Origin: VMDJ01 sp038144195
GTDB taxonomy: Bacteria > Pseudomonadota > Gammaproteobacteria > Chromatiales > Chromatiaceae
Assembly: GCA_038144195.1 (NCBI GenBank)
Contig: JAYQNH010000001.1
Coordinates: 1-64,000 of the forward strand
Direction of reading: 5' to 3'
Length of the DNA stretch: 64,000 bases
Position numbers and translations under genes: made by a program. Below are positions 30,627 to 40,307 of the stretch, one piece after another. Positions within the stretch are counted from its first letter, which is position 1, and the number at the start of each line of letters is the position of its first letter. Below the pieces are notes generated by a model. The model was not told the origin of the DNA, ran no database searches, and worked only from the letters and a program-made list of their open reading frames with translations.

Positions 30627-31256
30627 ATGCGAACTCGAATCAAAATCTGCGGAATTACATCGGTTGAGGATGCCTTAGCGGCGGCTCGCTTGGGTGCAGA
30701 TGCGATCGGCTTGGTGTTTTATCCACCGAGTCCGCGTTGTGTTGAGGTAGAGCAGGCAGCAGAGATTGCGGCAGCCTTACAGCCGTTTGTTACTACGGTG
30801 GGGTTGTTTGTGAATGCTGATGAGCAAAGCATTGCAGATGTTATCTCTCGCGTGCGTATTGATTTGATTCAGTTCCACGGCAATGAATGCAAAGATTATT
30901 GTGGCTTGCATCAACGTCCTTACATCAAGGCGGTGCGCATGAGCGATGATGTTGATCTGGATAAGCAGTTCAATGATTTCTCACAAGCGCGTGGTTTGTT
31001 GCTAGATACTTACAAAGCCGGTGTGCCAGGTGGTACAGGCGAACAATTTAATTGGGATCGCGTTCCCGCACATCTTGCTGACAAGATCATCTTGGCAGGT
31101 GGGTTAAATCCAGAGAATGTGAAAGACGCGGTAGCGCAGGTACACCCTTATGCTGTTGATGTCAGCGGTGGTGTGGAATCTGCGCCAGGTAAAAAAGATA
31201 CAGAAAAAATGGCCCGCTTTATTCAGGCGGTGCGTAGTCAAGAGAGCAGATCATGA
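30627..31256 (+). CDS. trpF: Phosphoribosylanthranilate isomerase
   Basis: Third step of tryptophan synthesis after anthranilate, a TIM barrel. I chose the ATG at 30627 (MRTRIKICGIT) over the in-frame GTG at 30600 because the family begins at KICGIT; this leaves 209 residues. Markers: CGITSVEDALAAARLGADAIG, LIQFHGNE, LAGGLNPENV and AVDVSGGVESAPGKKD. The stop overlaps the trpB start (ATGA). Confidence 0.96.
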   Translation: MRTRIKICGITSVEDALAAARLGADAIGLVFYPPSPRCVEVEQAAEIAAALQPFVTTVGLFVNADEQSIADVISRVRIDLIQFHGNECKDYCGLHQRPYIKAVRMSDDVDLDKQFNDFSQARGLLLDTYKAGVPGGTGEQFNWDRVPAHLADKIILAGGLNPENVKDAVAQVHPYAVDVSGGVESAPGKKDTEKMARFIQAVRSQESRS

Positions 31257-32452
31257 AACTGACCGATCTACCTGATGCATCAGGACACTTTGGCCCTTAC
31301 GGTGGCGTATTCGTTGCTGAGACTTTGATGGAGCCGATCGACGAGCTTCGTCATGCGTATGAAAAGTACATGAAGGATCCAGAGTTCCTTGCGGAGCTTG
31401 ATGTTGATCTTAAGCATTATGTCGGACGTCCTTCACCGATCTATCATGCAGAGCGTTTAAGTCGCGAACTAGGTGGTGCACAAATCTATCTTAAGCGTGA
31501 AGATTTAAATCACACCGGTGCGCATAAGGTTAATAACACCATCGGCCAAGCCTTGCTAGCAAAGCGCATGGGTAAAACACGCATCATTGCTGAAACTGGT
31601 GCAGGTCAGCACGGTGTGGCAAGTGCCACAGTGGCTGCACGCCTAGGTTTGGAATGTGTGGTTTACATGGGTGCTGTGGATGTCGCGCGTCAAGAAGCAA
31701 ATGTTTATCGCATGAAGCTATTGGGCGCAGAAGTGCGTGCAGTATCTTCAGGTTCTAAGACCTTGAAAGATGCTTTGAATGAAGCGATGCGTGATTGGGT
31801 ATCAAATGTGGATAACACCTTCTACATTATCGGCACTGTGGCAGGTCCTCATCCGTACCCTGCGATGGTGCGTGATTTCCAAGCGGTGATTGGTCGTGAG
31901 TCGCGCGCACAGATGATGCAAATGACCGGACGCTTACCTGACAAGCTTGTTGCCTGTGTCGGCGGTGGTTCTAATGCGATCGGTTTATTCCATCCATTCA
32001 TCGATGATGCGGAGGTTGGTATCGTTGGTGTTGAAGCTGCGGGTAGTGGCTTAGATTCTGGTATGCATGCAGCGCCTTTGTGTGCGGGTAAGCCGGGTGT
32101 TCTGCACGGTAACCGTACCTATTTGATGGAAGACACCAACGGTCAGATTATCGAAACGCATTCGATCTCAGCCGGTTTGGATTATCCGGGTGTTGGGCCT
32201 GAGCATGCGTGGTTGAAAGATACCGGTCGTGCTGAGTATGTAGCTGTCACAGATGCTGAGGCGTTAGATGCATTCCACCGTTTGACTCGTACAGAAGGTA
32301 TTATTCCTGCCCTTGAAACAAGCCATGCCATTGCGCAGGTGATCAAGATGGCGCCTACCATGAGTAAAGACCAGAGTATTCTGGTTAATCTTTCAGGTCG
32401 TGGCGACAAAGACATGCACACAGTTGCTGCGAAAGAAGGATTGACGATATGA
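31253..32452 (+). CDS. trpB: Tryptophan synthase beta chain
   Basis: PLP enzyme that joins indole with serine. 399 residues. PLP Lys in HTGAHKVNNTIGQALLAKRM (about residue 90), AETGAGQHGVA, and the phosphate loop GGGSNAIG (about 238-245). Overlaps trpF and trpA by 4 bases each; the alpha and beta subunits work as a channelled complex. Confidence 0.98.
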   Translation: MKLTDLPDASGHFGPYGGVFVAETLMEPIDELRHAYEKYMKDPEFLAELDVDLKHYVGRPSPIYHAERLSRELGGAQIYLKREDLNHTGAHKVNNTIGQALLAKRMGKTRIIAETGAGQHGVASATVAARLGLECVVYMGAVDVARQEANVYRMKLLGAEVRAVSSGSKTLKDALNEAMRDWVSNVDNTFYIIGTVAGPHPYPAMVRDFQAVIGRESRAQMMQMTGRLPDKLVACVGGGSNAIGLFHPFIDDAEVGIVGVEAAGSGLDSGMHAAPLCAGKPGVLHGNRTYLMEDTNGQIIETHSISAGLDYPGVGPEHAWLKDTGRAEYVAVTDAEALDAFHRLTRTEGIIPALETSHAIAQVIKMAPTMSKDQSILVNLSGRGDKDMHTVAAKEGLTI

Positions 32453-33255
32453 GTCGTATTGCGGGTTGTTTTGCCGCTCTTAAAGAAAACAATAAAACGG
32501 CACTCATACCTTTTATCACCGCGGGTGACCCTCAACGTGAGGTGACCGTCCCTTTGATGCACACCTTGGTAGAACAGGGTGCAGACATCATCGAATTGGG
32601 TGTTCCTTTCTCAGATCCCATGGCAGATGGTCCTGTTATTCAGCGTGCCAGTGAGCGTGCGCTTGAGCACCACATGTCATTGCGTGATGTGTTGGCAGTG
32701 GTTACTGAGTTCCGTAAAACCAACTCTGATACGCCAGTTGTCTTGATGGGTTATCTCAACCCAATCGAAATCATGGGCTACGAAGCATTTGCTGCAGCCG
32801 CACAAGATGCCGGTGTTGATGGTGTGCTGACAGTGGATATTCCGCCAGAAGAAGGTAATGAGTTAATCAATGCGATGCGTGCGCATGAGCTCGATCCAAT
32901 TTATCTCTTAGCACCAACCTCCACCGAAGAGCGCATCCGTAAGATCACCTCGACCGCCAATGGCTTCGTTTATTATGTTTCTTTGAAAGGCGTTACCGGT
33001 GCGGCGAATTTGGATGTTGATGCGGTGTCGGCAAAACTCGATGCCATTCGTCAGACCACCGAAATGCCGGTTGGCGTAGGTTTTGGTATCAAAGATGCGG
33101 CGACTGCCAAGGCCATGGCGGCGATTGCAGATGCAGTTGTGGTGGGTAGTGCGATTGTCCAGCGAGTTGAAGATAATGCCGGCGATATCGCGGCAATTCA
33201 GGCGTCCGTAGGCGAGTTGATCGCTGAGATGCGTACCGCGATTGATGCCATTTAG
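32449..33255 (+). CDS. trpA: Tryptophan synthase alpha chain
   Basis: Cleaves indole-3-glycerol phosphate to indole. 268 residues. Catalytic Glu and Asp in IIELGVPFSDPMADGPVIQ (about 46-64) and VDGVLTVDIPPEE; phosphate site VGVGFGIKDA. Starts inside the trpB stop codon. The other trp genes (trpE, G, D, C) are not in the window, apart from a TrpD-like relative at 59.4-60.9 kb that is probably not the biosynthetic enzyme. Confidence 0.98.
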   Translation: MSRIAGCFAALKENNKTALIPFITAGDPQREVTVPLMHTLVEQGADIIELGVPFSDPMADGPVIQRASERALEHHMSLRDVLAVVTEFRKTNSDTPVVLMGYLNPIEIMGYEAFAAAAQDAGVDGVLTVDIPPEEGNELINAMRAHELDPIYLLAPTSTEERIRKITSTANGFVYYVSLKGVTGAANLDVDAVSAKLDAIRQTTEMPVGVGFGIKDAATAKAMAAIADAVVVGSAIVQRVEDNAGDIAAIQASVGELIAEMRTAIDAI

Positions 33256-33308
33256 GATCGACCTGCTGCTATAATTCAGTCATATTTCACGAACACGTCG
33301 AGATCACC

Positions 33309-34172
33309 ATGAGCTGGTTTGAAAAGTTAATGCCGAGCCGTATTCGCACCGAAGTGGCGAGTAAGAAGGGTGTTCCTGAAGGTCTTTGGACCAAGTGTCC
33401 TAGCTGTGAAGCGGTGCTCTATCGTAACGAGCTAGAACGTAATGGCGATGTTTGTCCTAAATGTGATCATCACATGCGTATCAATGCTCGTCGTCGTCTG
33501 GATTTATTCCTCGATGAAGAAGGCCGTGTTGAGATCGCTGAAAATCTTGAGTCAGCCGATCCGCTGAAGTTTAAAGACAGCAAAAAATATCGCGACCGTA
33601 TGGTTTCAGCACAAAAAGCGACTGGCGAAAAAGACGCGCTAATCGTGATGCGCGGCACATTGCATAACAATCCAGTTGTGGCTGCAGCTTTCGAGTTCTC
33701 TTTCATGGGTGGTTCGATGGGTTCTGTGGTCGGTGAGCGTTTTGTCCGTGCTGTGAATACAGCTTTAGAAAATAACTGTCCGTTGGTGTGTTTTGCGACC
33801 TCGGGTGGAGCGCGTATGCAGGAGTCTCTGTTCTCATTGATGCAGATGGCAAAAACGTCGGCAGCGCTTAATCGTTTATCAAAGCGTGGCTTACCGTTTA
33901 TTTCTGTTTTGACCGATCCAACAATGGGTGGTGTATCCGCTAGTTTTGCGATGTTGGGTGATCTCAATGTGGCAGAACCGAATGCATTGATCGGTTTTGC
34001 AGGCCCTCGTGTTATCGAGCAAACGGTTCATGAAAAACTGCCTGAAGGCTTCCAGCGTTCAGAATTCCTCCTCGAGAAAGGTGCTATCGACATGATCGTC
34101 GACCGTCGTGAGATGCGTGATCGTCTCAGCAACGTGTTGATGATGCTGATGCAAAAGCACAAGTCGGCATAA
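33309..34172 (+). CDS. accD: Acetyl-CoA carboxylase carboxyltransferase subunit beta
   Basis: Forms the carboxyltransferase with AccA for malonyl-CoA synthesis. 287 residues. Zinc ribbon CPSC...CPKC (about residues 30-52) and the oxyanion-hole and CoA region FATSGGARMQES and DPTMGGVSASFAMLGD. Follows trpA by 53 bases and precedes folC by 1 base, the common gammaproteobacterial order. Confidence 0.98.
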   Translation: MSWFEKLMPSRIRTEVASKKGVPEGLWTKCPSCEAVLYRNELERNGDVCPKCDHHMRINARRRLDLFLDEEGRVEIAENLESADPLKFKDSKKYRDRMVSAQKATGEKDALIVMRGTLHNNPVVAAAFEFSFMGGSMGSVVGERFVRAVNTALENNCPLVCFATSGGARMQESLFSLMQMAKTSAALNRLSKRGLPFISVLTDPTMGGVSASFAMLGDLNVAEPNALIGFAGPRVIEQTVHEKLPEGFQRSEFLLEKGAIDMIVDRREMRDRLSNVLMMLMQKHKSA

Positions 34173-34173
34173 A

Positions 34174-35441
34174 GTGTCCGCTAAGTCGCTCGAGCAATGG
34201 CTCGATTGGCAACTCGAACTTCATACCAAAGAAATTGACCTTGGCCTCAATCGGGTGTCACGTGTGTGGCGAGCGATGGGAGCGCCTGCTATTGCTGATA
34301 AAGTGATTACCGTTGCCGGGACTAACGGCAAAGGATCAACCGTCGCCTTTTGTGAAGCGATTTATCACGCAGCGGGTTATCGCGTTGGGTGTTATACCTC
34401 GCCGCATCTACTGCGTTATAACGAGCGCATCCGCTTAGATCATCAACTGGCTAGCGACGAACAAATTGTTTCTGCGTTTGAAGCGATTGATCAAGCCCGT
34501 GGCGAGATTCCTTTAACCTATTTTGAATTTGGCACTTTGGCTGCATTGTGGCTGATGGCGCAAAGCCGGATGGAGATCGCTATCTTGGAGGTGGGTTTGG
34601 GTGGTCGTTTAGATGCGGTGAACATCATCGATGCCGATGTCGCGGTGATCACCAGTATTGGCTTAGACCACATGGACTGGTTGGGTAATTCGATCGACAA
34701 GATTGGTTTCGAAAAAGCTGGTGTGATGCGCAAAGGTCATCCTGCAGTGCTTGCGGCGAAAGACTTACCGTCGAGTGTTAAAACGCATGCCGATAAGATG
34801 GGTGCACCGACCTTTACGATGGGTGAGCAATATCACTTTGAACAAAGCGCTGGAGGCTGGAGCTGGCAAGGTCAAGCACGAGTGCGTCGAGCGCTGCCGT
34901 TGCCAAGCATGCGCGGTAGTGTGCAACTTCAAAATGCTGCTGCGGCATTACAGGTTGTTGAGTTGCTCGAAGAGACTTTTCCCGTGGATCAAAATGCTGC
35001 CAAAAGCGGTTTGATAGATGCCAAGGTCTTTGGTCGTTTCGATATCTATCAGCACAAGGCGCGATTTGTGGTGGATGTAGGGCACAACCCAGAGGCGGTT
35101 GGTCATTTAGCATCACATCTTGGTGATTTATTTGTGCCCGGTAAAGTTCACGCTGTTGTAGGAATGCTGAAAGATAAATCGATTGCCGAAACCTTAGCGG
35201 TTATAGCTCCCCGGATAGAACAATGGCACTTGCTTGATTTGAGCGATAACCCACGGGGCGCAAGTGCCGAGCGTCTTGCGGAATTTTGCCGGCAGAATCT
35301 GATAAGCAGGCATATTCATCAGTTAAAGATGCCCTGGATGCGCTTGATGCGGAGTTGATTAGCGATGATTTGGTGGTGGTTTTTGGCTCCTTCGTAACGG
35401 TGGGTGCGACACTGGAATGGTTGGGCGAAATGCCTACCTAA
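34174..35441 (+). CDS. folC: Dihydrofolate/folylpolyglutamate synthase, frameshifted near the 3' end
   Basis: Adds glutamate to dihydropteroate and folates. GTG start. ATP loop VAGTNGKGSTVAF (about 47-59), Mg/omega region TSPHLLRYNERIRL (about 75-88), and VDVGHNPEAV (about 296-305). The frame breaks at G 35301 (one G missing); repair gives DKQAYSSVKDALDALDAEL and ends in VVVFGSFVTVGATLEWLG, the usual C terminus, with TAA at 35439-35441. FolC is essential in most bacteria, which argues that this break is an error. Confidence 0.93.
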
Positions 35442-35482
35442 TCTGGGTATACTGAATTCATCAATTAGTAGGGTAGTTCATT

Positions 35483-35995
35483 GTGGATCAAACACTTAAA
35501 CAACGTCTTGTCGGTGCAGCGGTTCTGGCTGCTCTCGTGGTGATTTTTGTGCCGATGTTGGTCGGTGAACCTGATGAGCATGTCATCGAAAAACCGGTGA
35601 TTGCTGAGCCTCCCAAAATCGAGCCATTTGCTTCTGAGCTGTTATCTCAAGAAGTGTTGATGCCTGAGCGTATCAAGCCAGCCGAAGTGGATTTGACAGA
35701 TGCTAAAGCGCCTTTAGCCGAGGCAAAGCCGGTTGTGAAACGACCCAAAGTGGGTATCGAGGCATGGGTTGTGCAAGTGGGTAAGTTTTCGAATCGTGAG
35801 AATGCGCAGAAGCTTGTCGCAAGCTTACGTAAGGCAGATATGCAGACGCCGGATCCTGAGGAAGAGACCATTGCGGGTAAGACATCATACCGCGTGATCG
35901 TGGGTCCATTCCTGAAGAAAACGCGTGCTGAAGGTCTGGTTGAGAAGATTCGTAAAATCTCTGGCACAAAGGCGTTTGTCACTAGCTTTCAATAG
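35483..35995 (+). CDS. dedD: SPOR-domain membrane protein (DedD-like)
   Basis: Septal cell-division protein. One membrane helix (about 9-26, LVGAAVLAALVVIFVPML), a Pro/Glu-rich periplasmic linker, and a SPOR domain (about 90-168: WVVQVGKFSNRENAQKLVASL ... YRVIVGPFLKKTRAEGLVEKI) that binds denuded peptidoglycan. GTG start. It lies between folC and cvpA as in E. coli and Pseudomonas. Confidence 0.92.
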   Translation: MDQTLKQRLVGAAVLAALVVIFVPMLVGEPDEHVIEKPVIAEPPKIEPFASELLSQEVLMPERIKPAEVDLTDAKAPLAEAKPVVKRPKVGIEAWVVQVGKFSNRENAQKLVASLRKADMQTPDPEEETIAGKTSYRVIVGPFLKKTRAEGLVEKIRKISGTKAFVTSFQ

Positions 35996-36070
35996 GTCAT
36001 TTAGCCCTTCGCACTGCGCCAAGCTCTGATAAGATTGCGCCTTTCTTCATGAACCATTAGGAACTTCTCG

Positions 36071-36592
36071 ATGCTTTGGCTCGATTACGCGCTGATCGCC
36101 ATCTTGGTCGTTTCAACCCTGATCAGTCTTGCTCGTGGCTTTGTCCGCGAAGCTTTTCTTTAGCTATCTGGATTGTGGCTTTTTGGATCGCTTGGACCTT
36201 TTTCCGCGAACTGGCGTTTCAATTTGAATCCTATGTCGATTCGCCAACCGTCCGATTAGGTGTGTCGTTTGCGCTCTTGATGATCGCAGCGCTGTTGATC
36301 GGCGGTATGGTTAACTACCTTTTAATCCAACTCATTGAAAAAACGGGCATGAGCGGTACGGATCGCTTTATCGGCATGATCTTTGGCGTTGCACGTGGTG
36401 TATTGGTGATTTCGGTTTTGGTGTTGTTGTCAGGCCTGACAACCTTGCCAAAAAGAAGCTTTTTGGACTGAGTCGCAGCTCATTCCTTATTTCCAAGAAA
36501 TTGCTTTTTGGTTACGTGACTTATTACCGCAAGATTACGCGGAGTATTTTCGATACACAGCTGTTGAATCATCCTTGAGGGAGATCGCCTAA
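36071..36592 (+). CDS. cvpA: CvpA family membrane protein, frameshifted twice
   Basis: Inner membrane protein named for colicin V production and found next to purF across proteobacteria. ATG at 36071 starts MLWLDYALIAILVVSTLISL; four helices follow. Two breaks: one T missing in the T run at 36154-36157 (repair gives VREAFSLAIWIVAFWIAW), and one A too many at 36450-36454 (repair gives TLPKEAFWTESQLIPYFQE). The repaired protein of about 173 residues ends at TAA 36590-36592, two bases before purF. Confidence 0.9.
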
Positions 36593-36593
36593 A

Positions 36594-38114
36594 ATGTGTG
36601 GCATCGTTGGCATTGTTAGCAACCAGCCCGTTAACCAAGAGCTATACGATGCGCTGCTCGTTTTGCAGCACCGTGGCCAAGATGCAGCAGGTATTGTGAC
36701 TTGCGAAGGCGATCGTCTTAACTTACGTAAAGATAATGGCTTCGCGCGTGACGTATTCGATACTGAACACATGCTTAAATTACGCGGCAATATGGGTATC
36801 GCGCACGTGCGTTATCCAACCGCGGGTAGTAGTTCATCTGCCGAGGCGCAGCCTTTCTATGTGAATTCACCTTACGGCATTACCTTGGCGCACAACGGCA
36901 ATCTGACCAATTCGAAAGAGATTGAGAAAGAGTTGTTTGCGCAAGATCGTCGCCATATAAATACCGACTCTGACTCAGAGATTTTGTTGAATGTGTTTGC
37001 GCACGAGCTCGATGAGCAAGTGCAGTCACTGACCATTGAGCCGGATGATGTTTTTCGTGCTGTTGAGAAAGTGCATAAGCGATGCCGTGGTGGCTATGCT
37101 GCTGTGGCGATGATTCCAGGTTTTGGTGTGATTGCGTTCCGTGATCCTAATGGTATTCGCCCAGCTGTTTTTGGTACTCGTGAGTCAGCTGATGGCCAAC
37201 CAGAGTTGATGGTGGCATCGGAGAGTGTGGCGCTCGATACGCTTGGGTTTACCCGTGTTCGTGATATCGAGCCAGGTGAAGCGGTGATCTTTACCATGGA
37301 TGGACGTTTGTTCCATAAGCAATGTGCAGAGAGTCCTCGTCGTTCACCATGTTTATTTGAATTTGTGTACTTTGCGCGTCCCGACTCAATTATTGATGAC
37401 ATTTTTGTGCATAAAGCGCGCTTACGTATGGGTCAGATGTTGGCCAAGAAGGTTCAGCGTGAAATGGCTGATGAGCAGATCGATGCCATTATCCCGATTC
37501 CAGATACCAGTCGTACCTCTGCGATGGCGCTAGCGGAAGAGATTGGCGTTCGTTATGCCGAAGGCTTTATCAAAAATCGTTATATCGGTCGCACCTTCAT
37601 CATGCCGGGTCAAACCACGCGTAAAAAGTCGGTGCGTCAAAAGCTCAACCCAATTGATATTGAGTTCAAAGGTAAAAACGTTTTACTCGTCGATGACTCG
37701 ATTGTTCGCGGTACTACCTCACGTCAAATTGTTCAAATGGCGCGTGATGCTGGCGCTAAGAAAGTCTTCTTTGCCTCTGCGGCACCTGCAGTGCGTTATC
37801 CGAATGTTTACGGTATCGACATGCCAGCAGCAAAGGAACTCATTGCACATGGTAGAACTGACGATCAAGTGGGTGAGTGGATTGGTGCGGATCGTTTGAT
37901 CTATCAGGATCTCGAAGACCTGATTGAAGCGGTACAGAAGAAAGGCAAGGCCTATGTTGATCGCTTTGATACCTCAGTGTTTGATAGCGACTATGTGACT
38001 GGCGATGTAACGCCTGAATATTTGCAGGCGCTAGAAGATGCACGTAATGATGATGCTAAATCACAGCGTGAGTCATCAAGCCGAATCAATATTGTTGGCT
38101 TACATAACGATTAA
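36594..38114 (+). CDS. purF: Amidophosphoribosyltransferase
   Basis: First committed step of purine synthesis: PRPP and glutamine to phosphoribosylamine. 506 residues. Catalytic Cys directly after Met (MCGIVGIV), Ntn glutaminase domain (HRGQDAAGI, YPTAGSSSSAEAQPF), and C-terminal PRTase with VLLVDDSIVRGTTS (about 365-378). 3' end overlaps the convergent HMA gene by 4 bases. Confidence 0.98.
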   Translation: MCGIVGIVSNQPVNQELYDALLVLQHRGQDAAGIVTCEGDRLNLRKDNGFARDVFDTEHMLKLRGNMGIAHVRYPTAGSSSSAEAQPFYVNSPYGITLAHNGNLTNSKEIEKELFAQDRRHINTDSDSEILLNVFAHELDEQVQSLTIEPDDVFRAVEKVHKRCRGGYAAVAMIPGFGVIAFRDPNGIRPAVFGTRESADGQPELMVASESVALDTLGFTRVRDIEPGEAVIFTMDGRLFHKQCAESPRRSPCLFEFVYFARPDSIIDDIFVHKARLRMGQMLAKKVQREMADEQIDAIIPIPDTSRTSAMALAEEIGVRYAEGFIKNRYIGRTFIMPGQTTRKKSVRQKLNPIDIEFKGKNVLLVDDSIVRGTTSRQIVQMARDAGAKKVFFASAAPAVRYPNVYGIDMPAAKELIAHGRTDDQVGEWIGADRLIYQDLEDLIEAVQKKGKAYVDRFDTSVFDSDYVTGDVTPEYLQALEDARNDDAKSQRESSSRINIVGLHND

Positions 38115-38392
38115 TCGTCTGAACCGACTTTACCAATCGCGCAGCTGACAAAGCTTTTGGCTTTTGCAGCTGCCGCTTTTATACCTTCGACGCTACCGCT
38201 CTCTGGGTAGCCCATCTTTAAAAGGTGCGCCGCAATGGCATCGCGATCAAGATTCTCACCGTCGATCGATACCATGCCGTTTTCGACATCTACTTCTACC
38301 GTTGAGACACCAGCTTCATCCATCAGACCTTTTTTAATGCTGTTAGCGCATCCGCCGCACTTAATATTTTCGACTTGGATTGAAAGGCTCAT
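38111..38392 (-). CDS. Heavy-metal-associated (HMA) domain protein, likely copper chaperone
   Basis: A 93-residue soluble protein: one HMA ferredoxin-like domain with the metal motif KCGGCANSI (residues about 11-19), the form KCxxC in place of the usual MxCxxC, and an Ala/Lys-rich C-terminal extension with another Cys (SFVSCAIGKVG). Such proteins carry Cu(I) in the cytoplasm. It is 8 bases downstream of the cytochrome gene on the same strand, with a ribosome binding site (GAGGTAG) overlapping that gene's stop, so the two are cotranscribed. Confidence 0.85.
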   Translation of the reverse strand: MSLSIQVENIKCGGCANSIKKGLMDEAGVSTVEVDVENGMVSIDGENLDRDAIAAHLLKMGYPESGSVEGIKAAAAKAKSFVSCAIGKVGSDD

Positions 38393-38400
38393 CTTCTACC

Positions 38401-38892
38401 TCAATGGGTTAGGGGCGCTAAACGGAATTGATCGTGGCAAGCAACACAGGCGTTGGTAACCTTATGCAGCTGAGTAAAAACAGGCTTCAGATCATTGCTC
38501 ACCGCAACATTTCTTAGGCTTAAGGATAGATCATTCGCCGCTTTGTGCATGCTGGCACCAAGCTCACGCATTGCTACGGGCATAAAGCGTGCCGCATGAG
38601 TCCCATGCTCGCCATGTTGATGGCCTTGCCCGAGTCCTTTTTCAGCAGCATCAGCTGCGGCCTCGTAATTATCTTCGACAAGAAACCCTTGGATCTGGTT
38701 AATAGCTCGTAGGTGGTCACGCATTGATTTTAAGGTCGCGTGATAAGCCGGCGTTGGAAATTCGACCAGTTGGCGTTCATCGGTACTCACGGCATGTCCA
38801 TGGTGTTTCATCATCATTGCATGATGATCGATTTCGGCGATGGCAAGTGTCGAGACAAGGCTAAGCGTTAAGAAAGTGGTTATTTTTCGCAT
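38401..38892 (-). CDS. Secreted c-type cytochrome with His/Met-rich segments
   Basis: I chose ATG 38892 (MRKITTFLTLSLVSTLAIAE, a signal peptide); longer starts would bury the signal. The mature protein begins with a His/Met-rich stretch (HHAMMMKHHGHAV), has a second one (GQGHQHGEHGTHAARFMP), and a single C-terminal haem motif CVACH (about residue 152), as in cytochrome c'-type four-helix proteins. About 163 residues. I infer a periplasmic haem protein that may bind copper or nickel; the HMA-domain gene directly downstream supports this. The electron partner is unknown. Confidence 0.82.
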   Translation of the reverse strand: MRKITTFLTLSLVSTLAIAEIDHHAMMMKHHGHAVSTDERQLVEFPTPAYHATLKSMRDHLRAINQIQGFLVEDNYEAAADAAEKGLGQGHQHGEHGTHAARFMPVAMRELGASMHKAANDLSLSLRNVAVSNDLKPVFTQLHKVTNACVACHDQFRLAPLTH

Positions 38893-38984
38893 GTTTAGTC
38901 GGAATTCCTGCTGAATCAGCATAAGATAGGGCCTAATGAAGAGAGTGTTAGTGTTTTCTCTCATCAAGTAGTTTAAGAGTCATC

Positions 38985-40171
38985 ATGAGCAATAACAAAG
39001 ACTGGGATTTAGAAACACAAGCGATTCGTACAGGTCACGCACGTTCTCTTGAGATGGAGCACTCGGAGCCTATTTATGCGACATCGAGTTTTTGTTTTCG
39101 TTCCGCTCAGGAGGCTGCGGCGCGTTTTGCTGGTGATGAGCCGGGTAATATTTATGCGCGTTTCACCAACCCTACCACGCGAGCATTCGAGCAACGGCTT
39201 GCGGCAATGGAAGGCGCAGAGGCTTGTGTTGCAACCGCATCGGGTATGTCTGCGATCTTAGCGACCTGCTTATCGCTAATGCAGCATGGTGATCACATTG
39301 TGAGTTCACGCAGCATTTTTGGCAGTACTACAGTGCTGTTTGATAAGTACCTTGTGCGCTCTGGGATTCAAACAAGCTATGCCGATCAGTCAGATGTGGA
39401 CAGTTGGCGCGTAGCTATCACGCCACAAACCAAGTTGTTGTTTGTGGAGACACCGTCAAACCCGTTAACCACGTTATGTGACATACAAGCACTTGCCGAT
39501 TTGGCGCATGAGCATGATTGTTTGTTAGTGGTGGACAACTGTTTTTGTACACCGGCTTTGCAAAAGCCTTTAGAGCTTGGTGCCGATATCGTGATTCATT
39601 CGGCGACCAAATATCTTGATGGTCAGGGGCGTGCCTTGGGTGGTGCTGTTTGCGGTAGCCAGACATTAGTCGGAGAAGAGGTGTTTGGCTTCTTGCGTAC
39701 CACTGGTCCAACGATGGCGCCATTCAATGCATGGGTCTTCCTCAAGGGCTTGAGACCTTATCGCTACGTATGAAGGCACACTCAGCGTCAGCTCTTGAGC
39801 TTGCTCAATGGTTAGAAGCACACCCATCTATCGAGAAAGTTTACTACCCGGGATTGCAATCCCATCCGCAGCATGAACTTGCCCAGCGTCAGCAGAAAAC
39901 TGGCGGCGGTATCGTTGCCTTTGAAGTGAAAGGTGGCAAAGAGGCGGCTTGGTCGGTGATCGATGCGACGCAGATGCTCTCGATTACCGCCAATCTTGGT
40001 GATGCGAAAACCACGATTACCCATCCTGCGACCACCACGCATGGTCGTTTGACTGATGAGCAGCGGGAAAAAGCGGGTATTCAGCGGAACTTGGTCCGCG
40101 TCGCTGTGGGTCTTGAATCTATTGAAGACATCAAAGCAGATCTGGCTTTGGGGCTGGATCGCCTGAAATAA
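38985..40171 (+). CDS. metZ: O-succinylhomoserine sulfhydrylase, frameshifted once
   Basis: PLP enzyme making homocysteine directly from O-succinylhomoserine and sulfide. PLP Lys in VIHSATKYLDGQGR (about residues 203-216); YARFTNPTTRAFEQRLAAMEGAEA and NLVRVAVGLESIEDI are family segments. One G missing at 39752; repair joins VFLKGLE to TLSLRMKAHS. About 395 residues. Position after purF matches Pseudomonas metZ; cystathionine gamma-synthase is the main alternative. Confidence 0.9.
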
Positions 40172-40183
40172 GGCGGAATAAGG

Positions 40184-40223
40184 GTTTCGAGGTCTCTCGA
40201 AACATGAAAAATATTAATTTTTC
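40184..40223. repeat. Two adjacent inverted repeats in the metZ-acnB spacer
   Basis: GTTTCGAG-GTCT-CTCGAAAC (40184-40203) is a perfect 8-bp stem with a 4-base loop. It is followed after two bases by GAAAAAT-ATTA-ATTTTTC (40206-40223), a perfect 7-bp stem with a 4-base loop. Neither has a clean trailing T run except the second arm itself. They may form a metZ terminator or a control region 85 bases upstream of acnB. Confidence 0.5.
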
Positions 40224-40307
40224 TAGGACCTGCGCCTTTGTTAAGGTGCTGCGCACTTGCGGTGCAGTCTATCTGTGCCTACCAGAAAATCAGCTAAAGG
40301 ATTGATT

